This document shows positions 1 to 6,605 of a stretch of DNA of 6,650 nucleotides, one piece after another. The stretch spans positions 1 to 6,650 of the forward strand of contig DASSJI010000072.1 in assembly GCA_035691285.1 (NCBI GenBank), in the 5' to 3' direction. Below the pieces are notes generated by a model. That model was given only the letters and a program-made list of their open reading frames with translations. It was not told the origin of the DNA and made no database searches. Numbering within the stretch: position 1 is the stretch's first letter; every line of letters starts with the position of its first letter. This DNA is from DATFEN01 sp035691285. Its GTDB lineage: Bacteria; Acidobacteriota; Vicinamibacteria; Fen-336. A program made the position numbers and the translations under genes.

Positions 1-1131
1 ATGGACTTCGAGCAGCTGCTGATCGAGACGGCGAAGCGCAACGCCTCGGACCTGCACCTCAAGCCCGGGAGCCGGCCGATCGTGCGGGTGCACGGTCACC
101 TGGAGATCCAGGACGACATGCCCGTGGCGACCGCCGAGTTCCTGCGGCAGACGGCCCTCGGGATCCTGGGCGAGGCTCGCTTCAACGCGCTGCTCGACGG
201 CCGGGAGACGGACCTGGCCTACACGATCCCGGACGTGGGCCGGTTCCGCTGCAACTTCTTCTCCGCCCAGGGCGAGGTGCGCGCGGTCCTTCGCCACGTG
301 CCCGTCCACATCCCGAGCTTCGACGGCCTGAACCTGCCGCGCGTGCTCGAGCGCCTCTGCCTCGAGCGGCGCGGCATGATCCTGGTGACGGGGATCACCG
401 GATCCGGCAAGTCGACGACGCTGGCCGCGATGATCGACGCGATGAACCGGAGCCGCAACGACCACATCGTCACCATCGAGGACCCGATCGAGTTCCTGCA
501 CCGCGACAAGAAGTCGATCGTGAACCAGCGCGAGGTCGAGGTGGACACGCGCTCCTTCGCCGCGGCGCTGCGCTCGGCCCTGCGCCAGGACCCCGACGTG
601 ATCCTGGTCGGCGAGATGCGCGACTACGAGACGATCGAAACGGCCATTACAGCGGCGGAGACCGGCCACCTGGTGCTCTCGACCCTGCACACCCTGGACG
701 CCACCGAGACCGTGAACCGCATCATCTCGGTCTTCCCGCCCCACCAGCAGAAGCAGATCCGCCTGCAGCTCGCCGGCGTGCTCAAGGCCGTCATCTCCAT
801 GCGCCTCGTGCCGCGCGCCGACGGCCACGGCCGCGTGCCCGCCGTCGAGGTCATGATCGCGACGCCGTTCATCCGCGACTGCATCATCAACAAGGACAAG
901 ACCAAGCTGATCCACGAGGCGATCGCGGCCGGCGTCAGCCAGTACGGCATGCAGACCTTCGACCAGAGCATCTTCCAGCTCTACAAGAAGGAGCTGATCA
1001 CCTACGACGAGGCCCTGCGCCGGGCCAGCAACCCCGACGAGTTCAAGCTCAAGATCCAGGGCATCCAGTCCACCTCCGACATGGCCGCCGAGGAGATGGA
1101 GAAGACGATGCAGTCCTTCGACCTGGAGTAG
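1..1131 (+). CDS. pilT: Type IV pilus retraction ATPase, PilT/PilU family
   Basis: This is a cytoplasmic hexameric ATPase of the secretion-ATPase superfamily that powers depolymerisation of type IV pili, and so twitching motility. The 376 residues match the usual PilT/PilU length. The N-terminal PAS-like domain opens with the family signature ASDLHLKPG (residues 15-23). The catalytic half has Walker A GITGSGKST (131-139, Lys137), an Asp box TIEDPIEF (158-165), Walker B in DPDVILVGEMRD (197-208, Glu205) and a His box ending STLHT (227-231, His229). Where classical PilT carries the AIRNLIRE motif, this protein has TPFIRDCI (288-295), followed by YGMQTFDQSI. The tail after residue 355 is acidic and Met-rich. 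The ATG is the first base of the window, so its ribosome binding site and promoter are not visible. PilT versus PilU cannot be settled here; the family assignment is secure. Confidence 0.93.
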   Translation: MDFEQLLIETAKRNASDLHLKPGSRPIVRVHGHLEIQDDMPVATAEFLRQTALGILGEARFNALLDGRETDLAYTIPDVGRFRCNFFSAQGEVRAVLRHVPVHIPSFDGLNLPRVLERLCLERRGMILVTGITGSGKSTTLAAMIDAMNRSRNDHIVTIEDPIEFLHRDKKSIVNQREVEVDTRSFAAALRSALRQDPDVILVGEMRDYETIETAITAAETGHLVLSTLHTLDATETVNRIISVFPPHQQKQIRLQLAGVLKAVISMRLVPRADGHGRVPAVEVMIATPFIRDCIINKDKTKLIHEAIAAGVSQYGMQTFDQSIFQLYKKELITYDEALRRASNPDEFKLKIQGIQSTSDMAAEEMEKTMQSFDLE

Positions 1132-1136
1132 CGGCC

Positions 1137-1643
1137 TTAGGCAAGTCGGCCTACCAGAGCGCCCTGGAGAAGCTGTCGCGCCGCGACCACGCGACGGGCG
1201 AGCTGCGGCGTGCGCTCCTGCGCCAGGGCCACGAGCCGGACGCGGTCGAGGCGGCCCTGGAGCGCCTCCGGGAGCAGCGCTACCTCGACGACCGCGGCTT
1301 CGCCGCGCGCTACGCCCGCTCCCGCCTTCAGCACCAGGGGCTGGGCCGCCACCGCCTCAAGCAGGACCTCCGCAAGCGCGGCGTCGCGCGGGCGACGGCC
1401 GAGGCGGGCCTCGCCGAGGCGCTCCGCGACGTCCCCGAGCAGGACGTACTCGACCGGATGGCCCGGCGCTACTGGAAGGCGCGGGCCGGGGAGAGTCCCG
1501 AGAAGCGGGCGCGCGGTCTCTATATGTATTTGATTCGCCGGGGCTTCCCGGCTACCCTCATCCTGGAGCGTTTCCGCGTCTTGTGGCCCCGTCACAAGGA
1601 CCTCCTCGAGGGGATGGAGCCCCTCGACGCGCCTGACGAGTGA
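1137..1643 (+). CDS. recX: Regulatory protein RecX (start codon unresolved)
   Basis: RecX binds RecA filaments and modulates recombination and the SOS response in the cytoplasm. Read in frame from 1137, the product is 168 residues, a normal RecX length. It shows the all-helical three-repeat pattern: LSRRDHATGELRRALLRQG (residues 13-31), LERLREQRYLDDRGFAARYA (41-60), LGRHRLKQDLRKRGV (69-83) and a C-terminal repeat ending LYMYLIRRGFPATLILERF (128-146). The frame has no ATG, GTG or TTG near the domain start. The first ATG is at 1458, residue 108, deep inside the fold. A GGAG at 1125-1128 lies 8 nt before a TTA codon at 1137, and a GCG at 1131 overlaps the upstream stop. I placed the left edge at 1137 from that spacing and from where homology begins; CTG at 1164 is an alternative. 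The gene follows the pilus ATPase almost directly, so translational coupling is likely. RecX identity is strong; the start is uncertain. Confidence 0.87.
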   Translation, partial: LGKSAYQSALEKLSRRDHATGELRRALLRQGHEPDAVEAALERLREQRYLDDRGFAARYARSRLQHQGLGRHRLKQDLRKRGVARATAEAGLAEALRDVPEQDVLDRMARRYWKARAGESPEKRARGLYMYLIRRGFPATLILERFRVLWPRHKDLLEGMEPLDAPDE

Positions 1644-1647
1644 GGAG
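1642..1647 (+). promoter_or_regulatory. Ribosome binding site of alaS
   Basis: GAGGAG overlaps the last two bases of the recX stop codon TGA (1641-1643) and is the only strong anti-16S match before the GTG at 1663. The 15-nt gap is longer than usual. A ribosome finishing recX would stop on top of this site, which fits translational coupling. Confidence 0.5.
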
Positions 1648-1662
1648 CAGAGAGTCCCGATC

Positions 1663-4335
1663 GTGAAGAGCGCCGACCAGATCCGCAGCGCATTCCTCAA
1701 GTACTTCGAGGACCGCGGCCATCGCCTCGTCAAGTCCTCGTCGCTCGTCCCCGAGAGCGACCCGACCCTGCTCTTCGCCAACGCCGGCATGAACCAGTTC
1801 AAGGACGTCTTCCTGGGCAAGGAGCGGCGCGACTACGTCCGCGCCGTCTCGTCCCAGAAGTGCGTCCGGGCCGGCGGCAAGCACAACGACCTCGAGAACG
1901 TGGGCATCACCGCGCGCCATCACACGTTCTTCGAGATGCTCGGCAACTTCTCCTTCGGCGACTACTTCAAGGAGGACGCGATCGCGTTCGCCTGGGAGCT
2001 GCTGACCCGGGACCTCGGCCTCGACCCCTCCCGGATGAAGGTCACGATCTTCAAGGGCGAGGGGGGCATCCCGCGAGACACCGAGGCTCACGACATCTGG
2101 AAGGACCACGTGCCCCCGGATCGCGTCCTCGAGCTCGGAGCCAAGGACAACTTCTGGGCGATGGGCGACACCGGCCCCTGCGGCCCCTGCTCCGAGATCC
2201 ACTTCTTCCAGGGCGATTCGCTGCCCTGCCCTGCCGAGGCTGCGAGCGGGCGCTGCCTCGGAGTCGAGTGCGAGTGCGACCGGTGGCTCGAGATCTGGAA
2301 CCTGGTCTTCATGCAGTTCGACCGTGACGCGACCGGCGGGCTCCAGCCATTGCCGGCGCCCTGCGTGGACACCGGCATGGGCCTCGAGCGCATCACGTCG
2401 ATCGTCCAGGGCAAGCACTCGAACTACGACACGGACCTGTTCCAGCCCCTCATCGCAGCGGCCTCGCGGAAGGCGGGCATCGCCTACGGCAAGTCGCCCG
2501 AGACGGACGTCTCGCTGCGCGTGATCGCGGACCATCTCCGCGCGACCACGTTCCTGATCGGCGACGGCGTGATGCCGGGCAACGAGGGCCGCGGCTACGT
2601 GCTGCGCAAGATCATGCGCCGTGCCATGCGCCACGGACGCAAGCTTGCGATCCCGGGCCCCTTCCTGGACGAGCTGGTGGACGAGGTGGTCGACCGCATG
2701 GCGGGGGCCTTTCCGGACCTGCTCAACCACGCCGCCTCCATCAAGCGCGTCGTCCGCGTCGAGGAGGACCGCTTCGGCTCCACGCTGCGCGCCGCCCTCG
2801 CCGAGTTCGACAAGGTCGCGGCCCGCCTCGCACCCGGGGCCGTCCTTGCGGGCGCCGACGCCTTCCGCCTCTACGACACCTTCGGCCTCGCCCTGGACTT
2901 CACCGAGGAATTGGCGACGGACCGCGGCTTGGCAGTGGACAAGGACGGCTTCGACAGGGAGCTGCAGACGCAGCAGGAGCGGGCGCGCCAGTCGAGCAGG
3001 ATGGGCGCGGTCACCGGCGACCCGGTCTGGATGGGCCTCCTGGACAAGGGCAAGACGATCTTCCTCGGGTACGACTCCCTGGTGGCCGACGACGCGCGCG
3101 TCCTCGCCGTGCTCAAGGACGGGAAGCTCGTGAAGCGCCTCGACACCGGTGATGCCGGCGAGATCCTGCTCGATCGCACGCCGTTCTACGGCGAGGCCGG
3201 CGGGCAGGTCGGCGACCGCGGCGTGCTCTCGGCCGAGGGCTCCGCGGCGGAGGTCGTCGACACGCGCATCCCCGTCCCGGGCGTGTACTCGCACCAGGTG
3301 CAGGTGACGGCCGGCGGCTTCGAGCCAGGCCTGACGGTTCGGGCCGAGGTCGACGCCGAACGGCGTGCGGGGGCCATGCGGCATCACACCGGCACGCACC
3401 TGCTCCACGCCGCGCTCCGCGAGATCCTCGGCCCCCACGTGAAGCAGGCCGGCAGCCTCGTGACCCCGGACCGTCTGCGCTTCGACTTCAGCCACTTCGC
3501 CGCCGTCTCGCCCCGCGAGCTGCGCCACATCGAGAACCGGGTGAACGGCGAGGTCCTCAAGGACACGCCGCTCCTGCAGAAGGTCATGGGTCGCGAGGAA
3601 GCCCTGGCCTACGGCGCACTGGCCTTCTTCGGCGACAAGTACGGCGAGCGGGTGCGCGTGGTGGAGGTCCCCGGCTTCTCGAAGGAGTTCTGCGGCGGCA
3701 CCCACGTGCCCCGCACCGGCGAGATCGGCCTGTTCCTGTTCACGGTCGAACAGGGCATCGCGGCCGGCACGCGCCGGGTCGAGGCCCTGACCGGCGAAGC
3801 CGCTGTCGAGCGCGCCCAGGCCGACCAGACGATCCTGGAGGAGCTCGAGGAGGCCGCCAAGGTCGACCGGCGCAGCCTCGTGGACGAGTACGCGAAGCTC
3901 CGCGAGCAGCTCAAGGCCAGGGAGCGCGAGCTGCAGGCCCTCAAGACGAAGCTCGCCTCCGGCGCGGACGCCGCCAGCATGGCCCGGGACGCCCAGGAGG
4001 TCGCGGGAACGCTCGTCTGGACGCCGAGCTTCGAGGACGTGGACGCGAAGACGCACGCCTCGATCGTGGATGCCCTCCGCAACCGCAACCGGGACCGCGC
4101 CTACGCCGTCGTGTCCTTCGCCCGTTCCGGCGAAGGCGTGCACGTCATCTCCACGGTGTCCCCTTCGCTGACCGACCGCTTGAAGGCCCCCGACGTCTTG
4201 AAGCGCCTCGGCCTGCGGGGCGGAGGCCGGCCCGAGTTCGCCCAGGGCGGCGGGGTCGCTCCCGCAGACGTCGACGCGATGCGCCAGAAGGCCGCGCTCG
4301 TGCTGCGGGAACTGCTCGAGGCCGTCCGTGCGTAG
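1663..4335 (+). CDS. alaS: Alanyl-tRNA synthetase
   Basis: This class II synthetase charges tRNA-Ala with alanine in the cytoplasm and hydrolyses mischarged Ser- or Gly-tRNA-Ala. At 890 residues it is full length (E. coli AlaRS has 876). The catalytic core shows LLFANAGMNQFKDVFLG (36-52), HHTFFEMLGNFSFGDYFK (86-103), GDTGPCGPCSEIH (168-180) and VDTGMGLERI (235-244). The editing domain carries both metal-site halves, HxxxH (His575, His579) and CxxxH in CGGTH (Cys677, His681). A Lys/Glu-rich coiled coil spans about 716-766, and the C-terminal DHHA1 domain has the Gly-rich LRGGGRPEFAQGGG near 851-864. A four-cysteine insert (Cys189, 198, 203, 205) precedes DRWLEIWNLVFMQF. The start is GTG at 1663, 19 nt after recX. 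GAGGAG at 1642-1647 is a ribosome binding site at a longish 15-nt spacing. The N-terminus fits the family, so the start is good. Confidence 0.98.
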   Translation: MKSADQIRSAFLKYFEDRGHRLVKSSSLVPESDPTLLFANAGMNQFKDVFLGKERRDYVRAVSSQKCVRAGGKHNDLENVGITARHHTFFEMLGNFSFGDYFKEDAIAFAWELLTRDLGLDPSRMKVTIFKGEGGIPRDTEAHDIWKDHVPPDRVLELGAKDNFWAMGDTGPCGPCSEIHFFQGDSLPCPAEAASGRCLGVECECDRWLEIWNLVFMQFDRDATGGLQPLPAPCVDTGMGLERITSIVQGKHSNYDTDLFQPLIAAASRKAGIAYGKSPETDVSLRVIADHLRATTFLIGDGVMPGNEGRGYVLRKIMRRAMRHGRKLAIPGPFLDELVDEVVDRMAGAFPDLLNHAASIKRVVRVEEDRFGSTLRAALAEFDKVAARLAPGAVLAGADAFRLYDTFGLALDFTEELATDRGLAVDKDGFDRELQTQQERARQSSRMGAVTGDPVWMGLLDKGKTIFLGYDSLVADDARVLAVLKDGKLVKRLDTGDAGEILLDRTPFYGEAGGQVGDRGVLSAEGSAAEVVDTRIPVPGVYSHQVQVTAGGFEPGLTVRAEVDAERRAGAMRHHTGTHLLHAALREILGPHVKQAGSLVTPDRLRFDFSHFAAVSPRELRHIENRVNGEVLKDTPLLQKVMGREEALAYGALAFFGDKYGERVRVVEVPGFSKEFCGGTHVPRTGEIGLFLFTVEQGIAAGTRRVEALTGEAAVERAQADQTILEELEEAAKVDRRSLVDEYAKLREQLKARERELQALKTKLASGADAASMARDAQEVAGTLVWTPSFEDVDAKTHASIVDALRNRNRDRAYAVVSFARSGEGVHVISTVSPSLTDRLKAPDVLKRLGLRGGGRPEFAQGGGVAPADVDAMRQKAALVLRELLEAVRA
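4318..4321 (+). promoter_or_regulatory. Ribosome binding site deciding the transglycosylase GTG start
   Basis: GAGG lies inside the last codons of alaS, 6 nt before the GTG at 4328. That GTG is immediately followed by a typical signal peptide. Together these support a start that overlaps the alaS stop codon rather than any start further downstream. Confidence 0.45.
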
Positions 4336-5113
4336 CGCCCGGATCTCCCTCGCGCTGCTGGTGCTGCTGCTGGGGGCGGCCGCCCCCGGCTCGGCGCAGA
4401 TCTACACGCGCCGCAACGCCAACGGCGTCATCGAGGCCACGAACGTGCCCGACGCCCCCGGCTTCCGGCTGACCTACATCGGCAAGGGCACGCTCATCCA
4501 CTCGCGGGGCTTCCGGGGCTTCTACCGGGGCGAGTACGATGCCCACATCCTCGCCGCGGCGTCGGTGCACGGGGTCGCGACCGAGCTGATCAAGGCCGTG
4601 ATCCAGGTCGAATCGGAGTTCGACAGCTGGGCCGTCTCGTCGAAGGGCGCCCAGGGGCTGATGCAGCTCATGCCGTTCACGGCACGCCGCTTCGGCGTCG
4701 GCGATTCCTTCGACCCCCGCCAGAACATCTTCGGCGGCGTCCAGTACCTGCGCTTCCTCCTCGACCTCTTCCACGGCGACGTCGCCCTCGCCCTCGCCGG
4801 ATACAACGCCGGCGAGAACGCCGTCCTGCGCTTCAAGGGCGTCCCGCCGTTCAAGGAGACCCGCAACTACGTCCAGAAGATCCTCGGGCTCCTGGGCGGC
4901 ATCGGGAACCTGGCCGGAGGATTGCAGCGCGTCGGCGCGCAGTTCTACGCGGCGCCCGCCAGGGCCCCCGCGCCGCCCGCCCGCCCCGCCAAGATCACTC
5001 CCGCGCGGCCGGCGACCTACTACAAGTGGACGGACGGCAACGGCGTCAGCCACGTGGCGATGGCGCCTCCCCCCGAAGGGGTCGTCTACTCGATGATCCG
5101 CGCCCTCCACTGA
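4328..5113 (+). CDS. Exported lytic transglycosylase (SLT family)
   Basis: This is a predicted periplasmic enzyme that cleaves the MurNAc-GlcNAc bond of peptidoglycan, forming the 1,6-anhydro product. Residues 1-23 form a Sec signal peptide: Arg at 2 and 5, a Leu-rich core, and cleavage probably after GSA. No lipobox cysteine is present, so the product should be soluble. The SLT domain spans about 72-190, with catalytic Glu95 in VIQVESEFD, then GAQGLMQLMP (108-117), FDPRQNIFGGVQYL (128-141), ALAGYNAGENAV (155-166) and a late YVQKIL (181-186). DUF4124-like stretches flank it: IYTRRNANGVIEATNVP (25-41) and YYKWTDGNGVSHVAMAPPP (231-249). The second follows an Ala/Pro-rich linker (208-229). The start is GTG at 4328, inside the end of alaS (8-nt overlap), with GAGG at 4318-4321 six bases upstream. 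Catalytic assignment is strong. The substrate role, in pilus or envelope assembly or in general wall turnover, is unknown. Confidence 0.92.
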   Translation: MRSARISLALLVLLLGAAAPGSAQIYTRRNANGVIEATNVPDAPGFRLTYIGKGTLIHSRGFRGFYRGEYDAHILAAASVHGVATELIKAVIQVESEFDSWAVSSKGAQGLMQLMPFTARRFGVGDSFDPRQNIFGGVQYLRFLLDLFHGDVALALAGYNAGENAVLRFKGVPPFKETRNYVQKILGLLGGIGNLAGGLQRVGAQFYAAPARAPAPPARPAKITPARPATYYKWTDGNGVSHVAMAPPPEGVVYSMIRALH

Positions 5114-5115
5114 CG

Positions 5116-6543
5116 ATGGCCACCCCCCGCGCCCCCTTCGACCAGGGCCTCTTCCTGGCCCACTTCAACAAGGGCAAGGACCATTTCGACGCCAAGCACT
5201 ACGAGGAGGCGGAGCGGCAGCTCGAGGAGGCCTACCTGCTGCGGCCGCGCGACCAGAAGGTGCTCAACCTGCTCGGCCTCGTCTACTTCAAGCAGGAGAA
5301 GTTCGAAAAGGCCGAGGAGATCTACCGCAAGCTCGCGGCCGAGAGCCCCGACGCGCCGACGCTCTACTACAACCTCGGGCTCATCTACTTCAAGCTGCAG
5401 CGCCTGGAAGAGGCCGAGCCGGCCTTCATCAAGGCGCTCGAACTCAGCGGCTCCAATCCCAAGATCAACTTCTACCTGGGCTCGATCTACGAGCGCCTGA
5501 AGCGGTACCAGGACGCGATCTTCCAGTACCGCCAGGCCGGTGCGAACCTCCTGGTGCGCCGCGTCGAGGACAAGCTGGCCGGCCGCGCGCGCTCGACTCC
5601 CCCGCCTCCGCCGCCCGACGCCGAGCCCCTGACGATCCCCCCGCGTGCCGCCCCGCGACTCGTGACGCCACCCGATCCGGCCGGCGACGCGTTCCCGCCG
5701 CCCCTGGCGGCGGCGGCGCAGCCCCCTCCCAAGTCCGCGGCCGACACGGCCGAGTTCAAGGCGGCCGAGATCCGCGAGGCGCTGAGGAAGGAGCATGCGA
5801 GCCGCATGGCCGCCGAGAACGAGGCCTTCCCGCCGCGCGACGTGTCCCCCCTCAGCCCCAACCTGCTGGCCGGACCCGGCCGCGAGCGCCACCCGGAGAT
5901 CATCAGCTTTCCGCAGCGCTCCAGCGAGCGGACCCAGCCGGTCTCCACCGACCGCACCCTTCCCCCGACGCGACGGCCGGAGATCTTCCGCTTCCTCGAC
6001 AACAACCTCATGGAGATCGACTTCTCCGGGAAGGTCTTCATCAAGCAGGGCACGATCTACTCGTACGGCGGCAACCTCACGTTCTGGGTCAAGGAGCGGC
6101 GCCCCGGCGGCCACGCGCCCCTCGTCATGATCACCGGCACCGGCAAGGTCATCCTGACCGACCGCGAGCACGAGATCACCTTCATGCACGTGCAAGACGA
6201 GGTCGTCCACGTGGAGCCCTCACACCTCCTGGCGTGCGAGGCGACCCTGACCCCCCGGTACGTCACCGTCGGCGCCGCTCCCGGCGCGCCGGAGTTCCTG
6301 GCCCTGGACGGCACCGGGATGCTCGCGCTCTCGGTGGCCAGCAAGCCTCTTGCCCTGGTCGTGACGCCCGACATGCCGGTGTCCGTACCGGCGTCCTCGA
6401 TCATCACCTGGAGCGGGGACGTGGTCCCCTGCGCGGTGGACGACCGCGAGGTCTACGAGGTCATGCTCGCCGGCCACAGCCCGGACACGCTGATCCGGCT
6501 GGAGGGAAGCGGGCGACTGTTGGTGGAGCAGGCGCATCGATAG
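5116..6543 (+). CDS. TPR protein with C-terminal AIM24-like domain
   Basis: I recognise the domains but not a named gene. The start is ATG at 5116, two bases after the transglycosylase stop, giving 475 residues. An in-frame ATG at 5026 would add 30 Arg/Pro-rich residues encoded wholly inside the upstream gene, so I rejected it. Three to four TPR units occupy about 14-143; clear examples begin VLNLLGLVYFKQEKFEKAEE (49-68), TLYYNLGLIYFKLQRLEEAE (82-101) and INFYLGSIYERLKRYQDAIF (117-136). A Pro/Ala-rich, probably disordered linker runs about 159-285 and includes a short charged helix near 211-236. The C-terminal part (about 290-475) is beta-rich with glycine turns: IDFSGKVFIKQGTIYSYGG, a GTGKVIL strand near 341-347, LDGTGMLALS (398-407) and LEGSGRLLVEQ (462-472). 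This resembles the AIM24/TIGR00266-type beta fold. There is no signal peptide or membrane segment, so it is probably cytoplasmic. No strong Shine-Dalgarno precedes it; coupling to the upstream gene is likely. TPR is certain, AIM24 probable, function unknown. Confidence 0.85.
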   Translation: MATPRAPFDQGLFLAHFNKGKDHFDAKHYEEAERQLEEAYLLRPRDQKVLNLLGLVYFKQEKFEKAEEIYRKLAAESPDAPTLYYNLGLIYFKLQRLEEAEPAFIKALELSGSNPKINFYLGSIYERLKRYQDAIFQYRQAGANLLVRRVEDKLAGRARSTPPPPPPDAEPLTIPPRAAPRLVTPPDPAGDAFPPPLAAAAQPPPKSAADTAEFKAAEIREALRKEHASRMAAENEAFPPRDVSPLSPNLLAGPGRERHPEIISFPQRSSERTQPVSTDRTLPPTRRPEIFRFLDNNLMEIDFSGKVFIKQGTIYSYGGNLTFWVKERRPGGHAPLVMITGTGKVILTDREHEITFMHVQDEVVHVEPSHLLACEATLTPRYVTVGAAPGAPEFLALDGTGMLALSVASKPLALVVTPDMPVSVPASSIITWSGDVVPCAVDDREVYEVMLAGHSPDTLIRLEGSGRLLVEQAHR

Positions 6544-6565
6544 ATCAGGCGGCTTCCACAGCCTT

Positions 6566-6599
6566 CTTGAGTTAGCATCTGCTTGAGTTAGCATCTGCT
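6566..6599. repeat. Perfect 16-bp tandem duplication
   Basis: The unit TTGAGTTAGCATCTGC occurs twice with no gap, at 6567-6582 and 6583-6598. One extra matching base on each side gives a period-16 tract of 34 nt. It lies 23 nt after the last stop codon, in a noncoding stretch visibly richer in A and T than the genes. The perfect identity suggests a recent slippage duplication or a conserved paired site. Confidence 0.95.
6567..6594 (+). promoter_or_regulatory. Possible sigma-70-type promoter built across the duplication
   Basis: TTGAGT (6567-6572, 4 of 6 to TTGACA) lies 16 bp from TAGCAT (6589-6594, 4 of 6 to TATAAT). The -35-like box comes from the first repeat copy and the -10-like box from the second. 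It would drive a gene starting near or beyond the right edge; an ATG at 6635 with AGGG at 6623-6626 is a weak candidate. The matches are modest, and this organism's promoter consensus is unknown. Confidence 0.25.
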
Positions 6600-6605
6600 G
6601 ACTCA
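6584..6605. repeat. Imperfect palindrome overlapping the second repeat copy
   Basis: Arms TGAGTTAGCA (6584-6593) and TGCTGACTCA (6596-6605) are reverse complements at 9 of 10 positions, around a 2-nt centre TC. The single mismatch becomes a G-U pair in RNA. The DNA form looks like a dimeric-regulator operator. The RNA form would be a hairpin, but no T-run follows, so an intrinsic terminator is not well supported. Confidence 0.7.

Noticed and set aside
1210..1533. 107-codon plus-strand open frame within recX
   Set aside because: It is an Arg/Ser/Ala-rich out-of-frame reading of recX; the recX frame shows continuous family similarity across it.
1558..4143. 861-codon open frame on the minus strand opposite alaS
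   Set aside because: The plus strand encodes a complete alanyl-tRNA synthetase with all family motifs. Long antisense frames are expected in GC-rich DNA, and the antisense product is a low-complexity Arg/Ala/Leu/Val/His string with no recognisable domain.
5071..5081. Short CCCC-GAA-GGGG inverted repeat before the TPR gene
   Set aside because: It is only four base pairs, inside the transglycosylase coding sequence, in a GC-rich background where such matches are common.
4145..5110. 321-codon minus-strand open frame opposite the transglycosylase
   Set aside because: It is a shadow of a gene with a signal peptide and SLT catalytic motifs. Its own product is Arg/Gly/Ala-rich and matches nothing I recognise.
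5026..5115. Upstream in-frame ATG extension of the TPR protein
   Set aside because: The 30 extra residues are a frame-shifted reading of the conserved C-terminal motif of the transglycosylase, and the ATG at 5116 gives a normal TPR N-terminus.
5086..6210. 374-codon minus-strand open frame opposite the TPR gene
   Set aside because: The plus strand has clear TPR periodicity. The antisense product is a Leu/Val/Glu/Arg repeat, the mirror of helical codons in GC-rich sequence.
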